From Methylomonas sp. (GTDB lineage Bacteria; Pseudomonadota; Gammaproteobacteria; Methylococcales; Methylomonadaceae): a stretch of DNA of 64,000 nucleotides. Positions 8,413 to 17,584 of this stretch are shown here, in pieces. Numbering within the stretch: the stretch's first letter is position 1; every line of letters starts with the position of its first letter. The notes beneath the pieces are model-generated. The model was not told where the DNA came from. It saw only the letters and a list, made by a program, of their open reading frames with translations, and searched no databases. Both the position numbers and the translations under genes were made by a program. The stretch lies in contig NZ_JALOBS010000027.1 in the NCBI RefSeq assembly GCF_023228165.1, positions 4,361 through 68,360 of the forward strand, in the 5' to 3' direction.

Positions 8413-9342
8413 ATGAGTACTTCATTCAATCTAGTACGCCCTACACATATACGCTGGCTTGCAATCCTTTCCACACTATCGTTCACGCTTGCGAATTCGG
8501 CTTACGGCATGGAGGTCAAAGCATTTGCAATCGGTGACTTTGTCCCATCCAGTTCCGGAGGCTGTGGCGGTAGCGATCGCACAACATGGCCCTCAATGGT
8601 GGATGCGTGGTATGACCATATGGCAGTGCACGGACATACCAAAGACGGCCAATACACGGACGGCAATATGACCATTCAACGCTTTTGCGATCCGGACTCG
8701 ATTGGCGGTTGCCTAGATCATCTTTATTTAGACGAAGCCGACGCCGCCATGATAGCCACTCACGGCGCCGACAGTGGCGACCACTGGCAGGGAACCATGC
8801 GCTACAGTTATGCCAATAACTGTGCCTTAGACGCCGGCGGCAACGCAATCGACATGAATGTGGGAGATGTCGATCTGGAATTTTTACACTTATCCTCCTG
8901 CAACAGCGCAGATGACGACAACCTAAATCCAGCAGGCAATCTTGGAGTAAGAGAAGCTTTAACCGACCCGGTAGACGGTGGTTACGCTCATTTATGGACG
9001 GGGTTTCATGGCGTCATGTATATCGGTAGCGGTTATATCAGCGACTATTCGGATTTTGCCCACGATGCGCATTCGGTTGGAATCGCCTACTCCTGGGTTA
9101 CCAATCACTATCGTCCTGATTCAGTTGACTGCGATTGGTACGACCCCTTCGGCTGGTTTGGAACCTGTCAGGACATTTGTCCGGTAGCGGTTTCGCAAGG
9201 CCAAACCAATGCTCGAGCCTGGAACGGTATTCAATACGAACGTTATAACAACGTTTATTCAGATCCAACCGGTAATAATTATTGGTATTGGATGGGATAT
9301 TTGGGATGTGATTCGGTCAACGAAACAGGATTTAACCCCTAG
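8413..9342 (+). CDS. Exported protein with clan CD peptidase-like His/Cys motifs (DUF6345-like)
   Basis: The 309-residue product has an N-terminal membrane-type signal segment (about residues 12-32) ending near SAYG. Two hydrophobic strands end in ATHG (His117-Gly118) and HLSSC (Cys163). This His-Gly plus Ser-Cys spacing is the pattern of caspase/gingipain-type clan CD cysteine peptidases and of secreted DUF6345-type proteins, which is what it most resembles. Many other Cys residues suggest disulphides outside the cytosol. A good ribosome site (gggaggt) lies five bases before the ATG. The next two genes also encode exported proteins in the same direction. Activity is inferred from motifs only. 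Confidence 0.7.
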   Translation: MSTSFNLVRPTHIRWLAILSTLSFTLANSAYGMEVKAFAIGDFVPSSSGGCGGSDRTTWPSMVDAWYDHMAVHGHTKDGQYTDGNMTIQRFCDPDSIGGCLDHLYLDEADAAMIATHGADSGDHWQGTMRYSYANNCALDAGGNAIDMNVGDVDLEFLHLSSCNSADDDNLNPAGNLGVREALTDPVDGGYAHLWTGFHGVMYIGSGYISDYSDFAHDAHSVGIAYSWVTNHYRPDSVDCDWYDPFGWFGTCQDICPVAVSQGQTNARAWNGIQYERYNNVYSDPTGNNYWYWMGYLGCDSVNETGFNP

Positions 9343-9400
9343 CACCGGCTTTCACACATATTGATTACACCCATCTAAAATCAACATAGCGGAGGCAGTT

Positions 9401-10534
9401 ATGTTTCAGAGCACACAAAAAATACTTAAACGATTGATATTCTTGATTTTTGTCTTGAGCTTCAATCAGACATACGCCCAAACAGCACCCTTATCTATCG
9501 AAGAAATCGTTGCACAGCTGGAAAAAGCGACCCCATCCATCATTGGTAACGAAAATTCCAAACTAGTCATCGACATGATGGGCGCAAGGTTAGGTAAACC
9601 CATCAGTGACGGTTTAAACATAAAAAGTTCGATTTCTAAAGTTTTCGGGCGACGCTTACCCAAATTCGACCCGGATTGTTCGCGTAAACTTACTGAAAGC
9701 GGTGATATTTCGCACGATCTTTGCACTGCATCAAGCGGCGATAAAGCCGGCGGGGGTGCCTATTTAGAATTTAGCTGGAGTAAAAGTCTTGATCTTGGCA
9801 GCGTAAAATATTTACGTCGAGATGCTGACGGCAGCATTGATCCGGCGAATATACCTCCCGTCAAACTGTCCGACGACGAGGCCTACAATAAAGCGATTAC
9901 CTTCTTAAATGACGTTATGGGCGTCCCGATGGAAGAAATTCCAGTAGCGCCGACAAATGCTGTTCGCCGCTTGCCCGTCAGAACATTAGCAGTTGGTCAA
10001 ATAGGACCTAAAGGCGAAAAGAACGTTGTCGGCATGGCCAAAGTTGTTAACATTCCGCGAGGCCTCATGGCCAATATCAAAGACCCGGCGAGCGGTCGAG
10101 AACTTCCGTATCTACCCGCTCCAGGCAGGGCAATAGTGGTATTAAATGATTTAGGCGTATTACAGGCCAACGTTCAAAATTGGAGCAATCTGGAAAAATC
10201 GGCCATGGTAGATCCCAAAAACGCAAAGTCAAGAGATGATTTAATTAAGGAAATCGCCGAATCGATGCTGCAAAAAAATCTAACTAAAATTGGCAAAATT
10301 TCAGTGGTACCCGTCATTAGCAGTTTAGACCCCAAACTTAGCGCATCCACCAATGACGATAAGCATTTGGCTGGGTTATTACTACCGGCGGTACAAGTAT
10401 TTGTTTCAGTGACGCCTAGAGATCCCAGCGAAGATGAGCAAAATCGCTCAGGTCCGGATACTGCGGGCTTTGCCGAAACATTTGCGCTTGTCGATTTTCC
10501 TACTGAAAATGCCCCCGACGACGATGATAATTAA
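9401..10534 (+). CDS. Exported protein of unknown function
   Basis: Not recognised. The 377-residue product begins with a clear signal peptide (RLIFLIFVLSFNQTYAQ, cut probably after TYA). A globular region follows, with one Cys pair (DPDCSRK, DLCTASS) that could form a disulphide, and an acidic tail (DDDDN). A ggagg site lies six bases before ATG 9401. It starts 58 bases after the peptidase-like gene and probably shares its transcript. It might be a partner, inhibitor or propeptide for that protein, but nothing in the sequence proves this. Confidence 0.75.
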   Translation: MFQSTQKILKRLIFLIFVLSFNQTYAQTAPLSIEEIVAQLEKATPSIIGNENSKLVIDMMGARLGKPISDGLNIKSSISKVFGRRLPKFDPDCSRKLTESGDISHDLCTASSGDKAGGGAYLEFSWSKSLDLGSVKYLRRDADGSIDPANIPPVKLSDDEAYNKAITFLNDVMGVPMEEIPVAPTNAVRRLPVRTLAVGQIGPKGEKNVVGMAKVVNIPRGLMANIKDPASGRELPYLPAPGRAIVVLNDLGVLQANVQNWSNLEKSAMVDPKNAKSRDDLIKEIAESMLQKNLTKIGKISVVPVISSLDPKLSASTNDDKHLAGLLLPAVQVFVSVTPRDPSEDEQNRSGPDTAGFAETFALVDFPTENAPDDDDN

Positions 10535-10618
10535 ATTATTCGGCTCACTAAAGACTTTATTCTTACATCTGAGTATTCCAAATAGATTTTTCCAAATCAA
10601 TTTTGTGGAGAGGACATA

Positions 10619-11407
10619 ATGAAATATAAAAATCCGTTTAATCTTTTACCAATAAAAGCCCTACTAATAATCGGCAGCGTAGGCTTGGGTTCGGCTCAAG
10701 CGTCGGTGAGTCTACCTGGCGGCGATATATTTTTAAATGGCGCTTTTGATGAACTCAGTTATGGCAGTACCGGCTTGGCTTATATCACGCCATTTTTGTA
10801 TACGGGCGAACTGACGGTTACCGAGAGCCCCACTACCACCGCAACTACCACTGATTTGACCTATAGTTACGCCCTCAACAATCTTGGCAGTTCCATGGCC
10901 ACGATTACCTACCGGATCGGGAATACCGGCTCGGATGCTTTTACCGATCTAAGATTTATTTTAGATGCGCAAGTTGATGGTTCGGGAAGTTTTTCAGATG
11001 TTGGCGAAACTGTTCCGGCGCCATGGGGTGCTGCTTTAGCCGGCGATCCGGACCAATTTCAAATCGCCGATTTCAATGACGACTTGCCGAATACTATCGG
11101 TGCAAATAATGGCTTAAACGGTAGCGATACTTGTGGCGGCACCTGCGATGTCGATTTTGCTTTACAGTGGAATTTAGCGCAGATCAATCCCGGCGACATT
11201 TGGACTATTATTGTCGGCTTATCCGATAACGGCCAATCGCTATCCAGCCGTTCACTTAGGGCTACATCGACAGACACGGCAAACACAGCCCTCACCCTCT
11301 CTGGGCATGCCAATGTAAGCCAGGTACCGTTACCGCCAACATTCGTCCTGTATTTGCTTGGTTTGGGTGCAATGAGTTTCAGCAAGTTACGCACCGGCAG
11401 GCTCTAA
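10619..11407 (+). CDS. PEP-CTERM-type anchored exported protein
   Basis: The 262-residue product has a signal peptide (LLIIGSVGLGSAQAS) and a low-complexity Thr/Ser stretch (TTTATTTDLTYS). A C-terminal sorting tail reads VPLPPTFVLYLLGLGAMS followed by basic residues (KLRTGR). That tail is the exosortase/PEP-CTERM form in its VPLP variant. Such proteins are exported and processed by an exosortase, which is not in this window. The ribosome site ggagagg lies just before ATG 10619. It is last in the three-gene exported set. Confidence 0.85.
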   Translation: MKYKNPFNLLPIKALLIIGSVGLGSAQASVSLPGGDIFLNGAFDELSYGSTGLAYITPFLYTGELTVTESPTTTATTTDLTYSYALNNLGSSMATITYRIGNTGSDAFTDLRFILDAQVDGSGSFSDVGETVPAPWGAALAGDPDQFQIADFNDDLPNTIGANNGLNGSDTCGGTCDVDFALQWNLAQINPGDIWTIIVGLSDNGQSLSSRSLRATSTDTANTALTLSGHANVSQVPLPPTFVLYLLGLGAMSFSKLRTGRL

Positions 11408-11843
11408 AACAGGATCGCCGGCAGCATTGGTTTCAGACAAATTAAAACCAATAGCATAATTCAAACACAACGTCTTTAACCCTATTAAAGTATTCCGGTT
11501 TGTTCAACAGCAGGGACGCTGTTGCCGACGGGATCGCTCTAAAAATCACCTCAATACAGAAGATTTCTAAAAGGCTTATAACAATCTCGCCGGCAAGTGG
11601 AATGGGATATTAGTACCTTAAAATCACCTTGGGTATGGAAACCTCCAGCCGTCAAATGACCACCTAATCCATGCTTTCATAACCAAAACCAAGGCATGAA
11701 TCAAGAGAAGAAGTAAAAAAATGCCGCAAATGGATCAAGTCATGCAATCAAGCAAAAGACCCAACATCCGTTGCGGCTTTCAATTTGATGCCAGCAAAAT
11801 GAAAGACCCGACCCTAAAAAGCTTTAATTGGTTTGCATTTAGC
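11408..11843. other. Intergenic stretch without a supported gene
   Basis: No gene is supported. A 42-codon plus-strand frame starts at ATG 11721 (MPQMDQVMQSSK) but runs into the repeat copy that follows, and it lacks a good ribosome site. I regard it as chance. Confidence 0.45.
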
Positions 11844-11936
11844 TGGTAGGTCAGGGTGCAGGATAGCGTTCTTTGGTTAATTTGCGCTTTTAGCTTCGAA
11901 TGTCAACTAACTGCTGTCGCGGCAACATGACCTACC
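11844..11936. repeat. Dispersed repeat with GTAGG...CCTAC ends, copy 2
   Basis: Matches the element at 5894-5988 at both ends: tggtaggtcagggtg with the shared gatagcgttc block, and cggcaacatgacctac. The middle differs (ttagcttcgaatgtc here). The ends are inverted repeats of one another. Confidence 0.6.
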
Positions 11937-11978
11937 TGACTGACCAAATGCCCTGTTTCACAAAGATTATTAAATCCC

Positions 11979-12003
11979 GAAGTCCGATCAGCTACCGGAC
12001 TTC
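11979..12003 (-). terminator. Hairpin after nasA
   Basis: gaagtccg at 11979-11986 pairs with cggacttc at 11996-12003, with a nine-base loop. It begins 16 bases beyond the nasA stop on the minus strand. The tract after it (gggatttaat) is only modestly T-rich, so it is a weak or Rho-assisted terminator candidate for the nrt-nas operon. Confidence 0.45.
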
Positions 12004-12018
12004 AGAGCCGATTAGAAC

Positions 12019-14715
12019 TTAATGTCCAATAACCGCAACCTTACCCGCATCGGCTAACAACGTTTTCAACTCCGGCAAACAAGATCCGCAGCCGGTACCG
12101 GCACTCAGGCATTCGCCTATACCGGCCACGTTGTCCAGTTTATGTTTGGCTATGGCCTGTAAAATGGTTTTTTCGCCGACGTTAAAACAAGAGCAGACGG
12201 TACGCCCTACATCCTGCTCGCCTTGCGGCGGCAGGCCGCCGAGCAGGCTCAGGCGTTCCCTGCGGGTTAATTCCGGCTTGGCAAACAGGCTGCACAGCCA
12301 ACCCGGTTCCGGTAGCCCGCCTTGAGCGGTGACAAACACACAGGCCGATAATCGCCCCGCTTCGATACTGGCCATTCGGTAGTCGCCGATCTCGATATCG
12401 CTAAATTCCAGGGATTCGGACGGTTCCTGTAACTCATTCGCTAACAGCGTTTTACTCCAGCTCCGCAACTCGTCGATTTCAGTCTGCCCAGCCAAGTGAT
12501 AACGCCAATAGCCATCGCCTTTGACTTTGATTTGATATTCGACACCGCCAATCCGTAAGGCTTGCCGCGACAGCAGCAAGGCTTGCCAGCGCGGTTGCCA
12601 GGCTTCGATCCGTACCGGCGTTTGTTTACTTTCCGGTTGCCCGGACAACGGATCGACCACCGGATTGACTAAGGCACCCACCCTGCCCCGACTACTGAAT
12701 TGTTCGGTCCAATGCATGGGCACGAATAAACTGCCGGACTGCTGCGAGACAGTGATGTCCACCCGCGCCAACATACTGCCCCAGCGACTGGTAATCAGCG
12801 CCATACCCGCATGCTTCAAGCCGGTGCGCAAGGCATCCTCGGGATGAATCTCCACCGTCGGTTCCGGCTTATGGCTGTTCAATTTGGCGGCTAACGCGGT
12901 ACGGGTCATGGTATGCCATTGATCCCGCAGGCGACCAGTATTCAAGGTAAACGGATAGTCGGCATCGGTGGCATGAAACGGCACCCTTGGGCTGATTGGA
13001 ATAAAACAGGCCCTGCCCTGTTCCGTATAGAATCGGCCGTCGCTAAACAACCGTGCTGTGCCGTGCATGGCCTTGGCTGTAACCGGCCATTGGATGGGCG
13101 GCAAGGCGTCGAACTGGGGTTGATTGATGTCGGCAAAGGCGGAAATATCGAAATCCCTAATGCCATGTTCGCTATCGTTTTCAAACCCGGACAAGGCCGC
13201 ATGTTCTCTAAAAATTTCGGCACTGCTTTGATAGTCGAAGCCGGTAAAACCCATGCGCTGCGCAATCTGGCAAACGATCCACCAATCCGGCCGGGATTGG
13301 CCGGAGGGCGCGAATAGCGGCCGCTGCCTGGAAATACGCCGTTCCAGATTGGTCACCGTGCCGTCTTTTTCGCTCCAGCCGGTGGCCGGCAGCTTTACAT
13401 GGGCAAACGCCATGGTATCGGTATTGGCGATGCAGTCCGACACCACTACCAGCTCGCATTGCTGCAGGGTGCGTTTGATCTTGTCCGCGTTGGGCATCGA
13501 TACCACCGGATTAGTGGCCATGATCCATACCGCTTTGATCCGGCCGTCAGCAATGGCATCGAATAATTCCACGGCTTTAAGGCCCTGTCGATTGGCGACA
13601 CGATCACTGCCCCAAAACCGCCCGACTCTATCCACATGTAGCGGATTTTCCAAATCCATGTGCGCCGCCAGCGTATTGGCCAGCCCGCCCACTTCCCGCC
13701 CGCCCATGGCGTTGGGCTGCCCGGTCAGCGAAAACGGCCCGCAGCCGGGCTTGCCGATCTTCCCGCTGGCCAGATGGCAGTTAATGATGGCATTGCATTT
13801 GTCCGAGCCGGAACTGGATTGGTTAATACCCTGCGAATAAACCGTCACTACTTTTTTTAATTTGGCGAACCAGGCAAATAACTGGGCCAGATCATGCGCA
13901 GGTAAGCCGCAAGCCGCCGCCAATTCGTCGAAAACCACGGCGCTGTCCTGGGCCGCGGCCAAGGCCGGCACGAAATCCTGGCAGTGCCGGTCAATGAAAT
14001 CCCTGTCCAGCGAGCCCGTCTCGGCCAGATACGCCAACAATCCATTAAACAGCAAGGCGTCCATGCCGGGCTTGATGGACAGATGCAGATCGGCAATATC
14101 GCAGGTGCTGGTGGCGCGCGGGTCGATGACCACAATCTTCAAGCCCGGGTTGCTTTCCTTGGCGCGGCGGATGCGTTGAAAGGCGACAGGATGGCACCAG
14201 GCGGCATTGGAACCGACCAGCACGATCAGCTCGGCTTGCTCCAAGTCTTCGTAACTACACGGCACGGCATCGGCGCCGAAAGCGCGTTTGTAGCCTACCA
14301 CCGCCGACGACATACAGAGCCTGGAGTTGGTATCGATGTTGGCCGAACCGATGAAGCCTTTCATCATTTTGTTGGCCACATAGTAATCTTCGGTCAATAA
14401 TTGCCCGGAAACATAAAACCCCACCGCATCCGGACCGTGTTCGGCGATGATGGCGGCAAAACGTTCGGCAACATGGGCCAATGCGCTCTCCCAGTCTGTG
14501 GTCCGGCCGTTGATTTCCGGCTGAAGTAAGCGGTTCTCCAAGCTGACGGTATCACCCAACGTGGCGCCCTTGGAACACAAGCGGCCGAAATTGGCCGGGT
14601 GCTGCGCATCGCCCTTGATGCTGACAATATGCTTTTCGGGGTCGACCAGCGTGGCTTCAATGCCGCAACCGACACCGCAATAGGGACAAGTAGTTTTGAT
14701 ACTGGACGGACTCAT
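12019..14715 (-). CDS. nasA: Assimilatory nitrate reductase, catalytic subunit
   Basis: Reduces nitrate to nitrite in the cytoplasm for nitrogen assimilation. The 898-residue product has an N-terminal [4Fe-4S] motif CPYCGVGC with the fourth Cys in RLCSKG, then the bis-MGD molybdenum domains. A C-terminal BFD-like [2Fe-2S] domain reads CSCFNVGEK then GTGCGSCLPELK. No Tat or Sec signal is present, which fits NasA rather than periplasmic NapA. I chose ATG 14715, which has aaggaag upstream, over an in-frame TTG at 14745. It is last in the minus-strand nrt operon. The flavoprotein upstream probably supplies its electrons. Confidence 0.95.
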   Translation of the reverse strand: MSPSSIKTTCPYCGVGCGIEATLVDPEKHIVSIKGDAQHPANFGRLCSKGATLGDTVSLENRLLQPEINGRTTDWESALAHVAERFAAIIAEHGPDAVGFYVSGQLLTEDYYVANKMMKGFIGSANIDTNSRLCMSSAVVGYKRAFGADAVPCSYEDLEQAELIVLVGSNAAWCHPVAFQRIRRAKESNPGLKIVVIDPRATSTCDIADLHLSIKPGMDALLFNGLLAYLAETGSLDRDFIDRHCQDFVPALAAAQDSAVVFDELAAACGLPAHDLAQLFAWFAKLKKVVTVYSQGINQSSSGSDKCNAIINCHLASGKIGKPGCGPFSLTGQPNAMGGREVGGLANTLAAHMDLENPLHVDRVGRFWGSDRVANRQGLKAVELFDAIADGRIKAVWIMATNPVVSMPNADKIKRTLQQCELVVVSDCIANTDTMAFAHVKLPATGWSEKDGTVTNLERRISRQRPLFAPSGQSRPDWWIVCQIAQRMGFTGFDYQSSAEIFREHAALSGFENDSEHGIRDFDISAFADINQPQFDALPPIQWPVTAKAMHGTARLFSDGRFYTEQGRACFIPISPRVPFHATDADYPFTLNTGRLRDQWHTMTRTALAAKLNSHKPEPTVEIHPEDALRTGLKHAGMALITSRWGSMLARVDITVSQQSGSLFVPMHWTEQFSSRGRVGALVNPVVDPLSGQPESKQTPVRIEAWQPRWQALLLSRQALRIGGVEYQIKVKGDGYWRYHLAGQTEIDELRSWSKTLLANELQEPSESLEFSDIEIGDYRMASIEAGRLSACVFVTAQGGLPEPGWLCSLFAKPELTRRERLSLLGGLPPQGEQDVGRTVCSCFNVGEKTILQAIAKHKLDNVAGIGECLSAGTGCGSCLPELKTLLADAGKVAVIGH

Positions 14716-14887
14716 GGTTTCTTCCTTAGGCGATTTCCCGAGCAAAATATACCCAACTGATTGGTGTTGTTGTCTATCTACTTAAACTCAAAAAAGTGAC
14801 ATCGCCCAGCTATGCGCGCTTTTTCGAACCTTATCGCCAAACAAGATTCCGCCGCGATAGGGGTGTATTTATGCCTGACATTTTCCT

Positions 14888-16108
14888 TTATGCCGCTAAA
14901 TCAACCGGATTGAAAATCAGCCGGTCGCGCATAGCGACAACATTAGTCCGGTTTTTGACCAGATTCAAATACCAGGCGCTGCCACTGGTATCGCCGTACA
15001 TAATCATGCCGGCGATGACGTTGTCTTTTAGGACGATTTTGCGATACACGCCTTGGGCATGGTCGATCAGCACCTGCCGATGGCAAGTGGAGTCGCCTTC
15101 AAAATCGCCGACCGAAAACAAATCGATCCCGGTCACTTTCAACATGGTGGCCGACAATAAAGTCCGGTAGGCGGCCGACGCGCGACCCGCCAAGTGTTGC
15201 GCGCAGACCTTGGCCTGTTCGTAGACCGGCGCCACCAGGCCGAATATTTCCCCACGATGCTCCACGCATTCGCCCACCGAATAAATATTTTCGTCGCTGG
15301 TTTGCAACGTGTCATTCACCAGAATGCCCCGTTCGCAGGCCAAGCCCATGGCTTGCCCCAGTGCGATGTTGGGTTGAATGCCGGTGGCCATTACCAAAAT
15401 ATCGGCCGGCAGCAAACTGTTATCGCTGAGCCGCACACTGCCGATGTGCTCATCTTGACTGATAATTTCGCTAATCGTCACACCCAGCCGAAACTCGATG
15501 CCTTTATCTTCCAGTTGCCGTTGCAGAAATCCGGCCGCCTGTTTATCCAGCTGCCGGTTCAATAAATGCCCGGCACGATTCACTACCGTAACCTGCATGC
15601 CGCGCTGCATCAAACCATTGGCGGCTTCCAGGCCCAGCAAGCCGCCGCCCAGCACCACCGCGTGCTGTTTGGTTTGGGATTTTTCTATCATGGTTTGCAC
15701 ATCGGCGATATCCCGAAACCCCATAACGCCTTCCGTTTCCCGCCCCGGAATGTCCAACATCAGCGGTAAGGAACCGGTCGCAATCACAAGCTTGTCGTAT
15801 TCGGCGCTCGTGCCGTCCTTGGCTATTACCCGCCGGTTAGCCCGGTCGACAGCGACGACGGCCTTGTCCGTTCCGCAATACAGGGTTATCCGGTTGCGCC
15901 GATACCAGGCAAAGTCGTGAATCATGATGTCGTCTACGCTTTTGGCCCCAAACAACAACGGCGTCAGCATGATACGGTTATAGTTGCCGTGCGGCTCGGC
16001 GCCGAACACGGTAATTTCGTATCGATTCGGCGCCAGTTGAAGTAATTCGTCAACGGTGCGCATGCCGGCCATACCGTTGCCGATGACGATAAGTTTTTGT
16101 TTGTTCAT
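14888..16108 (-). CDS. FAD/NAD(P)H-dependent oxidoreductase, probable NasA electron donor
   Basis: The 406-residue flavoprotein has an N-terminal FAD-binding fold (VIGNGMAGMRT), a central NAD(P)H-binding fold (VVLGGGLLGLEAANGL), and GVRL-type ends similar to the N-terminal half of NirB. The siroheme and Fe-S parts of NirB are absent. Being between the porin and nasA in one minus-strand run, it is most likely the reductase that passes NADH electrons to NasA (NasB/NasC role). That role is inferred from context. The ribosome site is weak. Confidence 0.85.
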   Translation of the reverse strand: MNKQKLIVIGNGMAGMRTVDELLQLAPNRYEITVFGAEPHGNYNRIMLTPLLFGAKSVDDIMIHDFAWYRRNRITLYCGTDKAVVAVDRANRRVIAKDGTSAEYDKLVIATGSLPLMLDIPGRETEGVMGFRDIADVQTMIEKSQTKQHAVVLGGGLLGLEAANGLMQRGMQVTVVNRAGHLLNRQLDKQAAGFLQRQLEDKGIEFRLGVTISEIISQDEHIGSVRLSDNSLLPADILVMATGIQPNIALGQAMGLACERGILVNDTLQTSDENIYSVGECVEHRGEIFGLVAPVYEQAKVCAQHLAGRASAAYRTLLSATMLKVTGIDLFSVGDFEGDSTCHRQVLIDHAQGVYRKIVLKDNVIAGMIMYGDTSGSAWYLNLVKNRTNVVAMRDRLIFNPVDLAA

Positions 16109-16243
16109 GTTGGTACTCGTTGATTTAGTATGTCGCTAACGCGACGGTTTAGTTGGTAGTCGGTTTTCGGGCCGGCCTTATAACCAGTGGCGACGAAGGC
16201 GACACAATAAAATTCCTCTTTACAAAAGCAGGAAAACCAGAAC

Positions 16244-17524
16244 TCAAAAGCTGACATTCGCCTGCAACCAGATTTTCTGGGTATCGGTATACGCGGTGTT
16301 ATCGGCGTTGAAATTGGCGTATTTCGCCAACAAGGAATAATGCTTACCGAATTTTTTCAGGATGGAAAAATCCCATTCGGTACCGTATTGCACCGAGCCG
16401 GTGTCGTCCTTGAAATCGTGGAATACGCCGGTAATGATCAGACTGTCGTTCATCATTTTGTAGCTGGCAGTTGCGAATACATCGCGAATACCGTTGGCCG
16501 GCGTGGCCAGGAACAAATCCGCCCAGCCCTGGAAAGCGTGATTGGTACCCAACGGGGTTTGGAACGCTTTGGTGGAAGTGCCCACCCCTCTGCCAAGACC
16601 ATTTAATTGCTCCATCGCACCGGAGACTGTCAGGTTATAAGCGCTGGCACCAGCCATCAAATTGATCCGGTCGACCTGATAGCGGTTGGGGTTGTCGCCA
16701 TAATCGGACTGATTGCTCCATTCCGCGGTATATATGGCATTGACCTTGTCGAAAAATCGAGGCGATTTTCCGTCGAAACGCAACCCGTAAGTCTGCGTGG
16801 ATTTAGCATAGTTCGCGCTTTCCCGATAATCCAACCAATAGCCGTATCCGACCAAATTCCCCCACTCGCCCACTTTGTAGTTCAGGTTCAAAATCGGTGC
16901 ATTCAAGGTATCGGTAGTAGAGGCGACGCTTTGCACATGATCGATATAACCGGCATTGACGGTCAGGCCGAAAATCGTCTGGTTTTTGTGGGTAATCAGA
17001 ATCGAATCGTAGGTTTGTTCCATTTGCCGCCAGCCGACGTTACCGATAAAACGATCATCGTCCAGCTTGATGCGTTGGCGACCGACTTTAACCAAAGTAT
17101 CGGGAATACCTTTATAACTCAGCCAGAATTGATTCAATTCGCTTAAGTCAGGGTCGACCACCGTGGAATACTGAGTACGGCGATTACGGGTACTGTTGTA
17201 ATCCTCCTGCAAGGCATAATTACCCTCGTATTCCGCGTAGGCCTGCAAGTCATAAAAAGTCGGCGATAACAAACCCAGCCGCAACCGGGCGGTATTGGCA
17301 TTAGCGGTTTGCGGATTACCCGCGCCTTTATCCTGATCGACATTTTCCCAGCGATAGTTCAAGTCCATTTTGATGGCGCCGTTATTACCGTAGTGATAAA
17401 AATTCAAGGCATCTTCCACTTCCTTGGTGAAGTCGGCCTGCGCCGGCGTGCCCGCCAAGGACATGGTTAGCAAGGCTCCCGGCGCCAAGCGGGAAGATAA
17501 CGGTTTGCTGGTTTGCGTCGGCAT
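16244..17524 (-). CDS. Outer-membrane porin of the alginate-export type, in the nitrate operon
   Basis: The 426-residue product has a signal peptide ending GTPAQA and then alternating amphipathic strands rich in Tyr/Trp. It ends in an aromatic C-terminal residue (QANVSF), the usual outer-membrane beta-barrel signature. The strand pattern (LYAEYEGNY-like and RQRIKLDDDRFIGN) recalls alginate-export-family proteins. I chose ATG 17524, preceded by aggggg, over GTG 17578 with a less typical leader. Its place between nrtCD and the flavoprotein suggests it lets nitrate or related anions cross the outer membrane. The substrate is not shown by the sequence. Confidence 0.8.
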   Translation of the reverse strand: MPTQTSKPLSSRLAPGALLTMSLAGTPAQADFTKEVEDALNFYHYGNNGAIKMDLNYRWENVDQDKGAGNPQTANANTARLRLGLLSPTFYDLQAYAEYEGNYALQEDYNSTRNRRTQYSTVVDPDLSELNQFWLSYKGIPDTLVKVGRQRIKLDDDRFIGNVGWRQMEQTYDSILITHKNQTIFGLTVNAGYIDHVQSVASTTDTLNAPILNLNYKVGEWGNLVGYGYWLDYRESANYAKSTQTYGLRFDGKSPRFFDKVNAIYTAEWSNQSDYGDNPNRYQVDRINLMAGASAYNLTVSGAMEQLNGLGRGVGTSTKAFQTPLGTNHAFQGWADLFLATPANGIRDVFATASYKMMNDSLIITGVFHDFKDDTGSVQYGTEWDFSILKKFGKHYSLLAKYANFNADNTAYTDTQKIWLQANVSF

Positions 17525-17584
17525 AAAGCCCCCTAGACTGGATGAAAAAAATCGCTTGGTTAACATAGATTGACTCACAAAGAT

